From: Topomyia yanbarensis
Taxonomy: Eukaryota; Arthropoda; Insecta; Diptera; Culicidae
DNA: 64,000 nt
Assembly (NCBI RefSeq): GCF_030247195.1
Contig: NC_080671.1
Span: forward strand, 958,501-1,022,500
Direction: 5' to 3'
In this document: positions 33,013-46,295 of the stretch, piece by piece
How positions within the stretch are numbered: the first letter of the stretch is position 1
How the letters are laid out: each line of letters opens with the position of its first letter
Position numbers and translations under genes: made by a program
Notes under the pieces: generated by a model
What the model saw: only the letters and a program-made list of their open reading frames with translations
Databases searched by the model: none
What the model was told of the DNA's origin: nothing

Positions 33013-36000
33013 ATCAATACTGAAATTAGTCGAGACACGAACCGATTCGAAGACACTAATCAACTTAATTCACCCTCGCAGGGTTTCTTCAACGACTTGT
33101 TGCTAGAGTAAACGAAAACAAATGGCATAGACTGCTAAGACTGGAAGTTCATAAATTTTGAGAAGTAATTCAGAACTCTCAATGGGGGGTAATAGGGTGT
33201 TGTTGAGCCCCCAACCCTTTCAGCACCACTCCTGGTGATATGGTCTTCGAAATGTGAGTCCAATCTTGTTTAAGATTGCATCAAATCTTTACAATATAAA
33301 TATGTATGTTCGTTGGAACTTTCAACTTGGACAAGAGATCAACTACTCAATTATTGGTCCCTCCCGTCCCTCGAAATTCATTAGAACATTTCGTATCAAC
33401 AGATTTCGAATAACATTTACTGCAACTGTATTTATCCAGAAAAAAACGAAAACAAAAAGCTACAATAAATCTTTCCCGTGCTGTAATGAAACGCGTAAAC
33501 CCTCATCAAAGACGGCGTGGATAATGTTTTAATTACAGAAAAGCAACCGAGGGATTCATGCCAACTACATTCCAACCGGAAGCGGCTGGTACGTACGGCA
33601 GCCTAGCGAAAGCAACACATAAATAGGAACAAAAAACTTTCCCAATTTCACCCTCGCAGAAAACTAGTTCCTTTTGGTGCCGTTTCACACATTTGCTAAA
33701 AGAAGGGATGCGCCTGCCAAAATGCAAGAACCAATTTATTATCCTCGAAAACAACCACTCTTCACAACATAATAAACATATATCTCGATCGAAGCAGCTG
33801 CAGCTCGCGCGCTTGGAACCAAAGAAGGCGCTGAAGGAAAGAAGCTTTCGAGAGGATTTTTCACCAGCAATTTAAAGTTTGCCAAAGTGCAATAATATTT
33901 TATAAGTTAATTAAAATTTATTCTTACTGAGCTCACTTCCGTACGGCAAAGTGTATTACAAAAGGTTACCACGAAAAGCTCAATACACAGCACTACTTAT
34001 AGCTATAGCTTTGGACGGGTTGATCAGGAAACGGGAATGGAAGGGTTGATCGGTGGCTGGCACGCAAATGAGGAACCCCTTGAGCTGTACACTACACTTT
34101 TCTTTTAGCAAGTTGTTTGATGATGGGTTGGTTGGTAAAATAAAGCCAAAGTTTTTCGGAAAATAATTCCACTTCGGTCGAGCGTTTTGGAAGAGAAAAC
34201 TGAAACCACCGAACTGGCTGCTCAATAATGGCGACCTCTCTTCAAACTAAAGTTTTTGATAATGAATTTTCCGAAGCGGGCTTATAATTAGGTTTCTAGC
34301 TAATCGAGGCAAAGGAGTTTGATTATCAGACTTTTTATTTCTTTCGAAAAATATAATGAATGCTAAAATTGTTCGTATTTACGAAATTATGTCCGGGATG
34401 CCATCCGAAGGATAACATCTGCAGCATCTCACGTGTCACATGCAGAGTTGAAAAATTACAAAGTCAAATTGTTTCCATTTGCTGAATTATATAATCTCAT
34501 TTCGGCTTACAGTCACCATTGCGCGAGTGCTCCACCTTTTCGCTGTTTCCGTTTTCGTTTTGTGCATCCCAGGGTAAAATAGTGGTGTGTTCACTGTTTT
34601 TTTTTTTCGCTGCTGCGAAATTGCACTGCTGCCAGCGAATGGTTCTCGCTGGGTGGTGGGAATTTTCACTCACCAGGGAATTCTGGCTGCTCTGTTCGTT
34701 GGATCGACCTGGTGAATAGTGCTATACATAGCAGAAACAGTTCGCCGGTTGTTCTGGGCACGTCTCTTCCATGCATGGGATGCCCCATGTGGAGATACAC
34801 ATATTTTCAAATTATTCCATTTCGAAGCGAGTACATACAGAACAAAAAAAAAATGTCATCAACCATAAATTCTCCAGTAACGCGTATCCTAGCTCTAGGA
34901 TCTAGACTGATTTTTTTTTGCGTCGGGGACGGTCGAGTTCGCCACGGAACTGAATTGAAGTGAGAATTTTACCCACAACAATGTGTGAAGCGCTAGTACG
35001 TGTCAGTGTCGTTTCGCAATCACAACTTGTGATTTGCTAGAATTAAATTAGTTCTCTAGCTGGGTGACAGCTGATCCATTCCGAATTATATGACCGATTC
35101 AGTTAAATAGTTAGAATGAGCTGGATTCTGTAGCTGATTATGGACCGGTTATGAGTTAATTATAACCACTAACAAAGAGGATGGATATATAAAAGCGATC
35201 AATTAGATCGAAAAACAAACAAGTATATTCAACTGTGTTTAGCAAGAAAGCAGGACCGATATCGGACGTGAACGATAACGCGAGAGAAGACAGTCCAGTC
35301 AACAACGTAGCGTCACCTCCAATAATGAGGATCTCAACACGCAGTAACAAACTGCGTTAATAAGACCCGACGGCCATATTTTGGGGTTAAATAATGCATC
35401 AAACCGTGATAAAAAACAAAACAAATTCACGAGAACTGCTAGTAGAATAGGAAATATAAAATGATTATTGTTCATAACCTCAGATTGAATTCGTTGGTTT
35501 TGCTGACTGTGAAGATGAGTTTATGGTACGGATGATTTATTTATGTTTCACCGACGATATTATTATCTATTATTGCGATGTAACGAATAGTAATTAATGC
35601 AAATGGGAACTGATTTTTTTGCGTATATTCCTCACAGAAAAAAATAAAAAATCGACTATAAAAAATATATTGAATAAATCCCCATCACGTGTACCAAAGG
35701 TCATAAATGATCCGAATATACACTAGGGGATAATTCTAAGTAGCTTACGGTTATAAAAGTCGTAGACCACCAGTAAATGAAACCAGTATAAAAGAGTGAA
35801 ATTTATGTACTCAACCGAACGAACAATGTCAGTGTGGTAGCATCGTTAAGGTTCAGCCGAGAGGACATTATTGGTCATACTTTACTGCCGAGTTCATCAT
35901 TTCACGCTTAGTAGCAAAACATTCAATCGTTCAATGTTTCAGCTCAAACGAGACAACCGAGACGTCGGCGTCGTCGTCGTCGCCCAGGACAGTAGTCCGC

Positions 36001-36439
36001 TAGCAGTGACTCTCGGCGAGTCTTCATAATAACAATAATAATAATCAAAGTTATGACCGTAAACGATAATGTTCTCTTTCGCTGTGGAGAAATAACATTG
36101 AGCTTTGCTGTGACAGTAGCAGTTTTTTTTCCCTGCTGGTGGCTTATATGATCTAGGCACTTTCATTTTCCCAAGTTTTCCAGACACGATTTTTATACTG
36201 TGACATAAATAATGTTACGATGTGTACGGGAAAATTTCATTGCCTTGCACATTACGTTCTTGATGAGGTATGGAAACCTTTCTTTCGGGCATGTGTTTGG
36301 GCGAACGAATTCTTTCTCATCGATATCGAAGCAATATGCATCGTGATATTGTCGCACATTCAGGAAAATAAAGTATTTGTTATGAATGGCAAAAGATATC
36401 AAATTTTGGGAACCTTCTAACACTCTTTCTTCCTGTCTA
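33013..36439. other. 3.4 kb without a recognisable gene or element
   Basis: The DNA here is less repetitive by eye than its surroundings. Open frames are 60-106 codons and none matches a known family. A reverse-strand frame near 36,200-36,500 runs into the LINE fragment of composite copy B. It might be intron or intergenic host sequence. Confidence 0.45.
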
Positions 36440-36850
36440 TATGCGCAACGTTCCGTCTTCCATCTGAACGCCACCATAGATGGTACGCAACACCTTTCGT
36501 TCGAAAACTCCAAGGCGTTGGTCCTCCACGAGCATAGTCCAGGTCTCGTGGCCGTAGAGGACCACCGATCTAATCAGCGTCTTGAAGATAATCAACTTCG
36601 TGCGGCGGTGAATTTTGTTCGACCGGAGCGTCCTCTGGAGTCCAAAGTAGGAACGATTTCCCGCTAAGATCCGTCTCTGAATTTCTCTGCTGTTATCATT
36701 GTCGTCGGTTACCAGTGAGCCCAAATACATGAATTCGTCGACCATCTCGATTTCGTCACCGTCAATCCGAACTCGGGTGAGAGGTTCACATTGTCGTCTC
36801 TAGAACCTCTTCCTCTCATCTATTTTGTCTTCGAAACGTTGATGGCAATT
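36437..36850 (-). pseudogene. LINE reverse transcriptase C-terminal fragment (copy B)
   Basis: Partner of the fragment at 4172-4680, here with a longer uninterrupted frame of 102 codons. It includes VDEFMYLGSLVTDDNDNSRE, RTKLIIFKTLIRSVVLYGHE and FERKVLRTIYGGV. It retains the CGTTGATGGCAATTCCAAT segment that copy A has lost. No catalytic palm motif is present. Inactive. Confidence 0.82.
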
Positions 36851-37223
36851 CCAATCCTGCTGGCTTCAGCTTTCAGTCTTTGAGCAAATATTTCATTTAA
36901 AATTGAATAGAGATACGAATAGTTTAAATATCGCTCGTGGAATGACTCTTTTGAAAATTTCCATCGTCAAATTTTCATATTACCCAGTTAAGCCAAATAT
37001 TTTTCTTATATGTAGCAATGAATTTCCTTAATTATAGTGTAGATACAGGCTTTGAATACAATTGAATTAAAGTTGAGTTGATGTAGCAGCAGACAAACAA
37101 TGGTTTTGTTTTCTAAAACCTTCTCAATTACAACTAATAAACATTTCAGATTGGCAGAAGATCTTATCACACAACTTAGAAATGGATACAGAAATAGCTA
37201 GATAGATGCAATGGAAGAGAGAC

Positions 37224-37277
<54 letters not shown>

Positions 37278-40216
37278 GGGGGGGGGGCTGTGAGGAATGG
37301 CAAATGATGGTTAATGCAGTGACATTATTTTTATAGGTATATTATTATGATATATTGATTCTTACATTCTTATCATAAATAATGTAAGTAGTAATTTTTG
37401 CGCCATAACCAGTATAACCTAAATCTTGCAAAAGAGCTAAATTTTCGCTAGATTTTTGGGCTTGTTACAGTTGCTTTCGGTGACGCCACAAGTATAATTA
37501 TATTAGAAATCCAGGGCCGTCGAGAGCCGCGTCGGGCCCCAAGGCTTGTATTACTGCCGGGCCCTATTAAACCTAAGTCCTCTAGCGCAGTATGAGTTAG
37601 TATCTCTTCAGCCATGGGAAACTCGTGAGTCCGTGGTTTCTATTAGACTCCGGTTTACTCATATTGCCACATCTACAGATAGCGTGCCAGACAGGCGAAT
37701 TTCGACAGCTTCTTATTCCGCGGTATCCAAATAAGGTAAAATTGCCATAGTTACCAGTTTTTACATTTGTGGGTATTCAGGAATCAGTAGCGCCTGGCTC
37801 AAATGGCACATTCCCCATTTAGATCGGAGATCTGTGCCTTGCCATGAATCGTTTTTTCATCATTTCCCTGATGGGAAGGATTTGGGAAGTGGTAAGGTTA
37901 GGGGTAAGGAAAATAGGATCTGCAGGTGCTACAATAGCAGGAATAATACTTCCAACTCACGGAGGGATTTAGAATTTGTATTTTAACAGTGAGCGGATAT
38001 ATTTCGTTTCGCGAAACAAACGCTTCTGTTCCAATGAAGGTCTAGAACATAATCAGCATGCTATGTCAAAAAGATTTTCTATTTACATAAGTAAGCTGTG
38101 AGAATATGTGGGACGCGATAACAACATAGACACAGAACATAGTAATCATACGCAAATAAAACAACTGTGAGTACAGTAGACAATTGAGCACTGCTGCTAT
38201 TGCATAAGCTGAACTGATTTGATTTCTTTATTTCGCACATTATAATTGGGTTCACACGCATCTTTGGTGAGACCCAAAATCACCGTTCTATCTCAACACA
38301 ATGCATTTTTAGAGGGGAAATACTAGTACGTGCATAACAATACAAAAATATAAAAATTAACCATTTTATTCAACGGTTAGTTGAGCTCAGTCTATCTTCT
38401 CATCTTGCCCAGAGTAGAAACTAAAAATCGTTCCGCTATAGATACACGGTGAAAACGACTGCAGACGAATTGTGTTGTTATTGATTTTTGGAAATGTTCT
38501 GTAAGATCAGCTACTCGAGAAGTGAAACAATTACGTTCAGAGATACGCTTACATGAATTATCGCCACACACCCCTGACATCGTGATTAGCAAATTTATGT
38601 CAAGATACGGAGAAGTGCTTTTCATAACAGCTGAAACTTCGCTTTTTCCCGTATGTCCCTAATGTTGTTCTTATGGTGAAAATGCTTCTGTACATACGTA
38701 ACCATTTTATGCGGATCAACCGAAAATGGGACGTTTCATCAGACAACACTTATTAATGATTATGCACCCATGGAAGATTACTATGCACGAATTTTTCAAA
38801 AAGACGCTACACCACGGAAAACTTTGTGCAAAAGAACAAAAAACCCACCTGCTATAACCGTAAACAGCACATCGTTATCTTATGCCAAACCACAGACGGC
38901 TACACAGCAATATCTATGACTCTGACAGGAACAAATATTCACTCAATAACAATCACGCCCAGTATCTCCACGCCAACAACCAGCAAAGAAGCGAACGTAG
39001 AAGAGGACGGATGCGTTTGTCCGTGCGCTCGTATTCCTGTTTGACGCTCTACTGCTTTCTTCGAACATACTTTGAATTGGCTTCTCAATATTTCGTAGTG
39101 TATTCCTCGATTCAAGTAATAAAACTCGCTTTTTTAAATTGTACACAAAGTAGACAATTCCCTTAAGAACGTTTGTTTTAACAAATGCCAACTACCAAAT
39201 AAAGTTTTCATTTTTACGCTTCCATCATACAATAATTTAATAGGAGGAATGATTACAAAGAAATTACTATGGATATTTTTATTGCTCTTTTATGAATACC
39301 GGACGTGTTCGCCCATTTACCGGGTAAAAACGCGGGCCCCCAAAGACGACCCGGGCCCCAGGGCAATTGCCCTGGCTGACCCCCCCTCTCATCGGACCTG
39401 TAGAAATCTTTTATCTCACTACTAGGTGAATTACTTGTTGATCTGTGTATTGATATACCATACAACATTTACCTCATGATTGAACGCAATGCCTAATCCA
39501 AGGAATAAATACTAGAACTCACTGTTTCTTTATCAACACATTATTTTGTCTTTGAAGTGAACTTATATATTGATTTTTGAGAAATAGTTCATTTATTATA
39601 AAGGTAATTCACAAAATGTTCTCAACATCGAATTCCTTGAATCACGTAGATGTGTTTTCATACCCCGATATTCAAAATCGGTTTAGTTTTGCCCCTAAAA
39701 CACCAGTAAAGCAATACTCTGTATGAAACAATCTCATTTTTAATTTGTGGAAATTAATAAGCGAGGACTAAAAATACAAAATGTTTAATATCTCCGCCGC
39801 TCGTGCACGGATTTAACCAATCTATAGCTTGAAAGGTATTTTTACAAGCTTTCTATTTATGTGCAGTTTGTGGGACAATATTATATTGTTCGATAGTTAT
39901 TTGCAAAAAACCTGCTGTGTTTTGATAAAATCGCCAATATCTCAGAAAGTAAACAACATATCGAAAATCAAAACAAATAGTGTCAAATGGCAACGTTAGG
40001 ACTTTCATTTGAAACTAATTTCATTAAAATCGGTTCAGCCATTGCTGAGATAATTACATGACATTTTGTACATACATACATACACACACATACAGACATT
40101 GTCTCAATTTGTCGAGCTGAGTCGATTGATATATGAGACTCGGCCCTCCGGGCCTCGGAAAAAGTTTTCAAAGTTTGAGCGAATCCTATACATTTCTTTT
40201 GTAAGAAATGTAAAAA
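36440..40216 (+). repeat. Composite dispersed repeat, copy B (contains a hAT-like insert)
   Basis: Matches 4236-6122 in order and orientation: LINE fragment, spacer, (GA)n at about 37,210-37,290, spacer, then the unit with the CGGCCCTCCGGGCCTCGG core near 40,141 and the ACATTTCTTTTGTAAGAAATG end. The match is broken only by 37,512-39,400 plus one 8-bp duplication. Net length, about 1.88 kb, equals copy A. Confidence 0.87.
37512..39400. mobile_element. hAT-like non-autonomous element 1 (1,889 bp, target duplication TAGAAATC)
   Basis: Ends are CAGGGCCGTCGAGAG and, in reverse complement, CAGGTCCGATGAGAG (12 of 15 identical). The 8-bp sequence TAGAAATC flanks both ends (37,504-37,511 and 39,401-39,408). 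The empty site, with one TAGAAATC, is present in copy A at about 5287. Eight-base duplications and CAG ends are typical of hAT transposons. Interior frames are under 95 codons and show no transposase, zinc-finger BED or dimerisation domain that I recognise, so mobilisation in trans is likely. Confidence 0.92.
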
Positions 40217-40889
40217 AGCGGAGAAACGATTGCCTTGCGTCGCTTGCGACAAAATTCAAATGCTCGCAGATTGGTGTATAAAGAAGTATAAGTCATTGCT
40301 TTGAATTCCAAATTATTTGTCAATGAAATGAATTTTCTGTAGTTCTACGTACTTTTGTCTATTTTTTGAGAAAATATAGAAATTTGTTCTTTCATAAATT
40401 ATAGCTGCTATCAATTTTTATACACAATCGATTTGTGTATAAAAAACTATAGGTCATCGCTTTAAATTTAAAGTTAAATGACGAATATTTTAAAAATTCT
40501 GAACTTCTTCGCTTATGCTGAATTTGGCCTTACACACAATCTTTTTGTAACATGCGTACAATATTACGTTTGTCCACGTTTGTACGAACATTTTGATATA
40601 ATAATATCTATATGTAATATGCAAAATTATTCGGTAAACGTGCGCCACGCGCATCATGAAAAGCAAACCGCCTAAAACTTTAAAGAAGTATAGTAACTTT
40701 CGAAAATCTACTATCTATTGCATGCATTGCAAATCTAGAAGCTCTAGGAATATCATAGGTGCAAGGAAAACTGAAATTAGTTGACAAACGGCTGAGATAC
40801 GATTGTTTGAACTGAAAAGGTCATTTTGTATGTACTGACTTTCAATTACTATTTTTACAATTACTTCGGATATAAAAATTTGTTCTCCA
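40217..40889. other. AT-rich DNA, no gene seen
   Basis: Contains two loosely similar stretches near 40,272 and 40,437 (TTGGTGTATAAAGAAGTATA and TTTGTGTATAAAAAACTATA), possibly an old internal duplication. No coding signal. Confidence 0.4.
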
Positions 40890-43560
40890 TTATTTTTGTC
40901 TTTCTCCTATGAAGAGGCTATGCAATCACTCTGAAACCGGCTTTTTGACCGAGGCCCGGAGGGCTGAGTCTCTAATACCATTCGACTCAGTTCGTCGAAT
41001 TCGGCAAATGTCTGTGTATGTGAGTATGTATATGACCAAAAATATGCACATCGGTTCCTCCGAGATGACTGAACCGATTTTATCAAACTTAGTCTCAAAC
41101 GAAACGTATAACGTATAACGTTCCCATAGGCTGCTATTGAATTTTATTTAATTCTGACTTCCGGTTCCGGAGTTACGGGGTCAAGAGTCGCATGAAATTC
41201 CCATATAAATGGGCATCAGCATGTTATCTAAAAGATGCAAAACTTCATAAAATGTGGCCTAAATTATTTGGATTTGTAGTTTCAGCTCACTGATGTCCAA
41301 TCAAACTCACGTTGACCAATTTGGACACCTTCGGCGGAACCGGAAACTTCGGGAAAATGACCAAGTTCCTGAATTCAATTCACATCTGCTTCTTAGAAAT
41401 GTCTGTCTCAATTTTCTCAAATTCAGTCTCAAATGAAAACTACTGCACTACCCATGATCGCATAGTTGTCCCGTTTTCTATAGGATTTCCTATCTTTATA
41501 GGACTGATATGCGATCATGGGCAGTGCATCCCTATTAACTGCTCTTAAATTCCATTGGAATCGGAGTTCTGGTTCCTGTGTTACGGGTTGAAGTATGAGG
41601 TCACATGCGAAATTCCCATATAAACCGGTATAATCATTACATCTAAATGATGCAAAACTAATTGAAATGAATTTTACATTGTTTGAAATTGTTGGTCCTG
41701 ATCGCTTATTGCAAATTAAAGTCTCTATGACCACTTTGGGAAGCATCGAGGCTTCCAGAAGGTCCGAAAAAAATGGCCAAATTCTGAAATTAGAGTCACA
41801 CCTGTTTCTCATATATTGCTGAATCGATTCTCACAATCTTATTCTTAAATGAAGGGTTTAGTATTCACATTGATTGCTACCGATTGTCATTTTAACGAAG
41901 TATTGGTTCCGGAGTTATAAATAAAAGAATACACACCATAAATTTCCCAAATAGACCTTTTTGCTCTTCTCCTATAGAAAAATTATGCAATCACTCTGAC
42001 AATCGACTTTTCAACAGAGGTCCGGAGAGCCGTAACTGGTATACCATTCAACTCACTTCCTCGAGTTCGGCGAATGTGTGTGTGCGTACACTCAAAAAAA
42101 GTAAACGTAATGCCTATTGATTTTACACATAGTTTTTTGCAATTAACGGAGGCATATAGACACCTTTTGCTGGCACATTACCCTAATGTGTGTATTTACA
42201 AGAAATATTAATCTTACATTCACATTTCATAACTATTAGGCACATAAGACCCCATTCTATAACAATATGCACATATAACTTATGTGTATGCATACATAGT
42301 TTATACAGTTGACACATAGAAGGTATGTGTGCGCGTGATAACAATAGCATTTCCTCTTCATATGAATTTTAAGCGGTTTGAAGCAAATAGAATTAACGTT
42401 TCGATTTTTTTCAGTGTATGTACATACGTATTTGGCTAACAATCGCACATCGGTTACTCAAGGTAGATAGTATTGCTAGGTTGCTTTTGAATTAAATTCT
42501 GATCCGACATCCTGCTTCAGAGTTGCTGGTTGACAAGTGCGATCATACAGTAAATTTCCATATAAACTGGTAAAGCCATGATACCTAGAAGATGTAAAAC
42601 TTATTAAAATGCTTGTTAAATTACTTAGATTCGCTGGCCTGTAGTCACTTTGATCACATTGGTCACCTAGAATGTCTTCATGCCCCGGAAATCTTGCCAA
42701 TGTTCAGAGTTAATTTCACGCCTATTCCTCAGAGAGCATTCTTGACCGTTTTCCATCATCTTCTATATATGAAGTGATTGGTGCGATGCTTCAATTGGCT
42801 GCTATTGAATTTCATTCCGATCTGACTTTCGGCTCCTGAGTAATAGGTTGGTTAGCGCGGTCAGAAATTTCCTATGTACCTGTACATTACTTAAACCGTT
42901 AAAAACCACAAAATGTGATTATTGCAACCACAGCAAATACATTAATTTCGACCGAAGTTCTGACAACATTGCCCAGACCGACTGTCAAATGAACTTTTTG
43001 TTGCTTTGGTTTTGAGTTATTAGTGGATACGCGAAAGTATTACGAATCTTTTCTAAAATTCACTTTGTGACTTTTCAGTCATGCACCACCAGGCCGAGCG
43101 TCAAATTACGCGTTCGTTTAATTTGCACCACTGCGAGTGTAAAAATACTTTGACGTTTTTGCCTTTCTCCTATGGAAAGGTTATGCAATCACTCCGAACA
43201 ACGTCAACCTAATCCCGGCCCGGAGGGCCGTCTCTCACATACCATTCGACTCAGTTCGTCGAATTCATCAAATGTCTGTTTGTGTGCGTATGTATGTGTG
43301 TGTATGTATGTATGTATGTATGTGACCAAAAATAAGCACATCGGTTACAGGGAGATGGCTCAACCGATTTCATCAAACTTAGTCTCAAATGAAAGATACA
43401 ACGTTTCCATAGGCTGCTATTGAATTTCATTAAATTCCGAGCTCCGGTTCCGAAGTTACGGGTTTAAGAGTGTGGACACATAGCAAATTCACATTTTTGC
43501 CTTTCTCCTATAGAAAGGTTATGCAATCACTCTGAACATCGTCAATCTATTTTTTTTTTA
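40890..43560 (-). repeat. Cluster of decayed copies of the GGCCCGGAGGGCC repeat family
   Basis: At least three copy edges read TTTTTGCCTTTCTCCTATRGAAAGG or a variant (about 40,890, 41,950, 43,155, 43,495; given here as TTTGCCTTTCTCCTAT). Each is followed by ATGCAATCACTC, a GGCCCGGAGGGC core (40,951; decayed at 42,017; 43,216), a TGTGTATG-type run and an AACCGATTTxATCAAACTTA segment. This is the same family as the insert in the LINE at 20,907, in the opposite orientation. Non-coding. Confidence 0.8.
42089..42416. mobile_element. 328-bp MITE with TA target duplication
   Basis: The left end CACTCAAAAAAAGTAAACGT and the right end, in reverse complement CACTGAAAAAAATCGAAACG, form imperfect inverted repeats, each bordered by TA (42,087-42,088 and 42,417-42,418). 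The insertion sits in the TGTG run of a decayed repeat copy. Size, TA target and CACT ends fit a Tc1/mariner-type MITE. It has no coding capacity. Confidence 0.8.
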
Positions 43561-44460
43561 CTTACATAGGTTTTCTGTGTTTTAACAGGGTCGTAGTTAG
43601 GGGGATACGGTAAGGGGAACCCTGGGTCTGAAAAACCAGTGAAATTTTTTTTTGAAATGATTTTGAGTTGAGAGACTACAGAGCCGTAGCAACCTAAGGG
43701 GCAAGAGGGGGCTTTGCCCCCCCCCCCACGCGTTTTTCGATGCACCTCATACTTACATACTTTCTCACATTTAAATAGTTTAAAAGAAAGATGGAAGGAA
43801 TAAGGAAAGAAAGTAAGGAATAATAAAAAACAATAAAGAGATCTATTTGTATAGTTTATACTGCGTTAATTAGTAACGGCCCGAAATTTCACGGCAGCAA
43901 ATTATCACAACATAACGCGATCTTGTGCATGTATGTGTTGGCGGTTTACTACCCAGCGGACGATATATCGCAGCAGACAATGGTAGTTCGGCACAATCTT
44001 TTCCATAAGAGCAAGTTCCAGCGTCAATTGTTGGTGTAAAATGCAACTCTATTGTGACGCTCGTGTAAGCTGAGTTAGCTAGTACGCAGCAACCTGACAT
44101 AATGAGTTCGATGGTCTCGTGCGGCAACTAACACATCCGGAATATATCCTTGACGTCTTGGTGGCAAACATACCTCTTGCAATTCCTCGTCGGCATTATC
44201 CTATTCTGGATGGCTATCAGTAAATTTATCTTGTTTTAGACACAGGTTCGATGCAGCCTTGTCGATGTACGGCTGCTCCAACTGGTGGGGGTGGGCACCA
44301 GACTGCCCAGTCTCAAATTTTTGAAAACTCAGTCGGCTCATCCTGAGTCGATTCCTAGTCCCATCAGGAGTCTTATCCAAATCGGACGAGTCTAGCTACT
44401 AGACCAACGTGTTAGAAATTTGTATGAGATTTTTCGACATGGAATCAGCGTACTAAGTTG

Positions 44461-44552
44461 CATTTTCACCGCTTGGTGGTACTGTATAAATTTATCACTG
44501 CAAGTGAAAATTAGAAAGATACGTTTTTACCTACAACTTTGTCGAACACTGC
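44461..44552 (+). repeat. 92-bp repeat R, left copy
   Basis: Begins CATTTTCACCGCTTGGTGGT and ends TTTGTCGAACACTGC. The same text with two indels and several substitutions follows the truncated retroposon at 45,027-45,120, so the retroposon copy is bracketed by R on both sides. Confidence 0.85.
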
Positions 44553-45026
44553 AAAGCATAAGCATAAGAGATCGCCCGTAGTTGCTACTCCGTTATTGAC
44601 CAGAACCAAATTAGGTTGCAAAATGGTCATTGGAACAGCATGCTTGGGAATAACATGATGAGCCACATTGTACAATCTATTCTGATCCCTGCGCGCTGAT
44701 CAATACCGACGCCGGCTACGTCCGAATGCAGATCTTCTGGGAAAGGAAGGAATGTTAGTCCGGTACATGTTGCTACTAGAGACCGAGGAATCTTCTGCAT
44801 CTCCACATTTATCACGGGGAGGGGAGAGTTGTTAGTAAATGTGTCAATAGCGTTATCATGTAATAATTGCTCTGAGCAGCCGGCTGACGAGAATTTGGGA
44901 AATTTATCATTTGTTGTATTAATACGATTAGCAAAATAAGCAACTTGAACCCCGGATAGCCGGCTATAAGAAGCACTGCTTATTTTTTAATAATATTCAA
45001 TCACGCAACGAATTTGTTCGTGGTTT
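44553..45026 (-). mobile_element. 5'-truncated copy of the hexamer-tailed retroposon
   Basis: Matches 24,104-24,580 with roughly 4-5% differences by eye, including the tail on the left (AAAGCATAAGCATAAGAG) and the text around GATCGCCCGTAGTTGCTACT. It stops at TTGTTCGTGGTTT, so about 1.9 kb of the 5' part is missing, as in many LINE-mobilised copies. A minus-strand frame of about 62 codons is open in both copies, but about half the nucleotide changes there alter the residue, so it is probably not coding. Confidence 0.82.
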
Positions 45027-45120
45027 CATTTTCACCGCTTGGTGGCTGTATAAATCACTTTATCACTGCAAGTGAAAATTAGCAAGATATTTTTTTACCT
45101 ACAACTTTGTCGAACACTGC
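45027..45120 (+). repeat. 94-bp repeat R, right copy
   Basis: Partner of 44,461-44,552, with the same ends (CATTTTCACCGC and CGAACACTGC). It lacks two bases of the left copy and has a 4-base insertion (AATCACTTTATCAC). The divergence exceeds that expected for a fresh target duplication. Confidence 0.85.
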
Positions 45121-45799
45121 CGATCAGTTTAAATTCTTTAGAAGAAATTTTTGAAAACATTTAATGAAATGCTGTCTGAGTCAGTTTTGCATGGGACCTA
45201 ACAGCACAAGGGTGTGAATCATTAGTTGATTCCTACGAACTTTATTTTTTGCTCAATAATAGTTGGATTCGAGTGAAAAGTATGTTTGGAATTATTTTAG
45301 TGCATGATATGAGTCATCTTTTAACCACAAAATTTCAGTTACATATTTCACCGCATAGAGAACGCCAACACTAAATTTTAAAAGAAGACAGATATAATAT
45401 GGACATGTTACCAAGAATTACTGGAAAAGATTTGTTCTACAATTTTGTAGAAGACACCTAATTTCTATCTCTTTCCACTAAGTAGTTATCGTTGGCGCCC
45501 TCTTGGTGGTGAAGCGTAGAACTAAAATTTGTTAGTTAAATAATGATGCATAGTATGTTCTCAAATTCTTTTAAATATACTATTTTGCTAAACCCAACCA
45601 GTATTTCACAAAGTAAAAGTTCGTGAAAATCGACTACTGATATCATGTGCTGTAAGGTCTCATGCAAAACTGACTCAGACATAGCTTCATTAAAAGCACT
45701 CCCAGTAGGGGTTATTTTATTCTTGTCACTCTAGTGGGCACCATGGTTTCTGCTTCCACTACTGCTTTCTACGCAGTCTGCAGATTGCAGTTAAGGTTG
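45121..45799. other. Diverged repeat DNA, no gene seen
   Basis: Words such as GGCGCCCTCTTGGTGGTGAA recall repeat R (CGCTTGGTGG), suggesting an older family member. No coding signal is seen. Confidence 0.4.
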
Positions 45800-46295
45800 T
45801 GGTTCGCTTACGCTAGGTGAAGTGCGCAGTAGTTGCTGCTTGAAATAGTCAATGTCGGTTCGCACTTTCCACAAAGTATTCTCGCAGTTGTAGCATCTGC
45901 GCTACGTATAGTGCCTGAATGTCGACTATTCCTTGTCCCTAGGCAATGTGAATCTCTCCAGCGCCGACTGCGGATGACGTATTCCCGCTTGTCTAAACAC
46001 CTTCCTCAATTTACTCTCAAGATATTCCAGGTTAATCCGGTTCCATTTTGATGACACCGAAACTGTAGGTCAACGCGAGGACAGCAAACGTGTTGATTGC
46101 TCTCCTTATTTCCCGTTTTCACGAAAGAACCATGTCCCAAATCGTCACGCTTTCGTCGACCTCGCAGCCTTCAGTGTCGACTAATTGCCCTGGTAGTAGC
46201 TGAACAGATCGGAATTTCTCTAGGCCAAACGCCATGCCGACGTCGTCACTTATCTTTTCGACTAGTTTGATGACTACACCCAGTCGTTTTGTCGA
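45800..46295 (-). pseudogene. LINE relic, C-terminal part (continues from 50,203)
   Basis: On the minus strand, broken frames give RLGVVIKLVEKISDDVGMAF, RRAINTFAVLALTYSFGVI and, lower, a SRRWRDSHCLGTRNS-like piece. These match the region after the catalytic box in a family of non-LTR reverse transcriptases (usual form: AINTWAVPVLTYSFGVI). The upstream half lies at 50,203-51,500. The two halves are in one frame across the insertion at 46,304-50,194. Confidence 0.75.

Noticed and set aside
27773..33090. TCGCAGGGTTTCTT at 27,773 and 33,077 as the CR1-like target duplication
   Set aside because: The right copy lies about 65 bp past the tail and the similarity extends loosely upstream, so it does not fit a clean target duplication.
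37512..39400. Search for a transposase in hAT-like element 1
   Set aside because: No frame above about 95 codons and no BED finger, DDE residues or hAT dimerisation words were seen.
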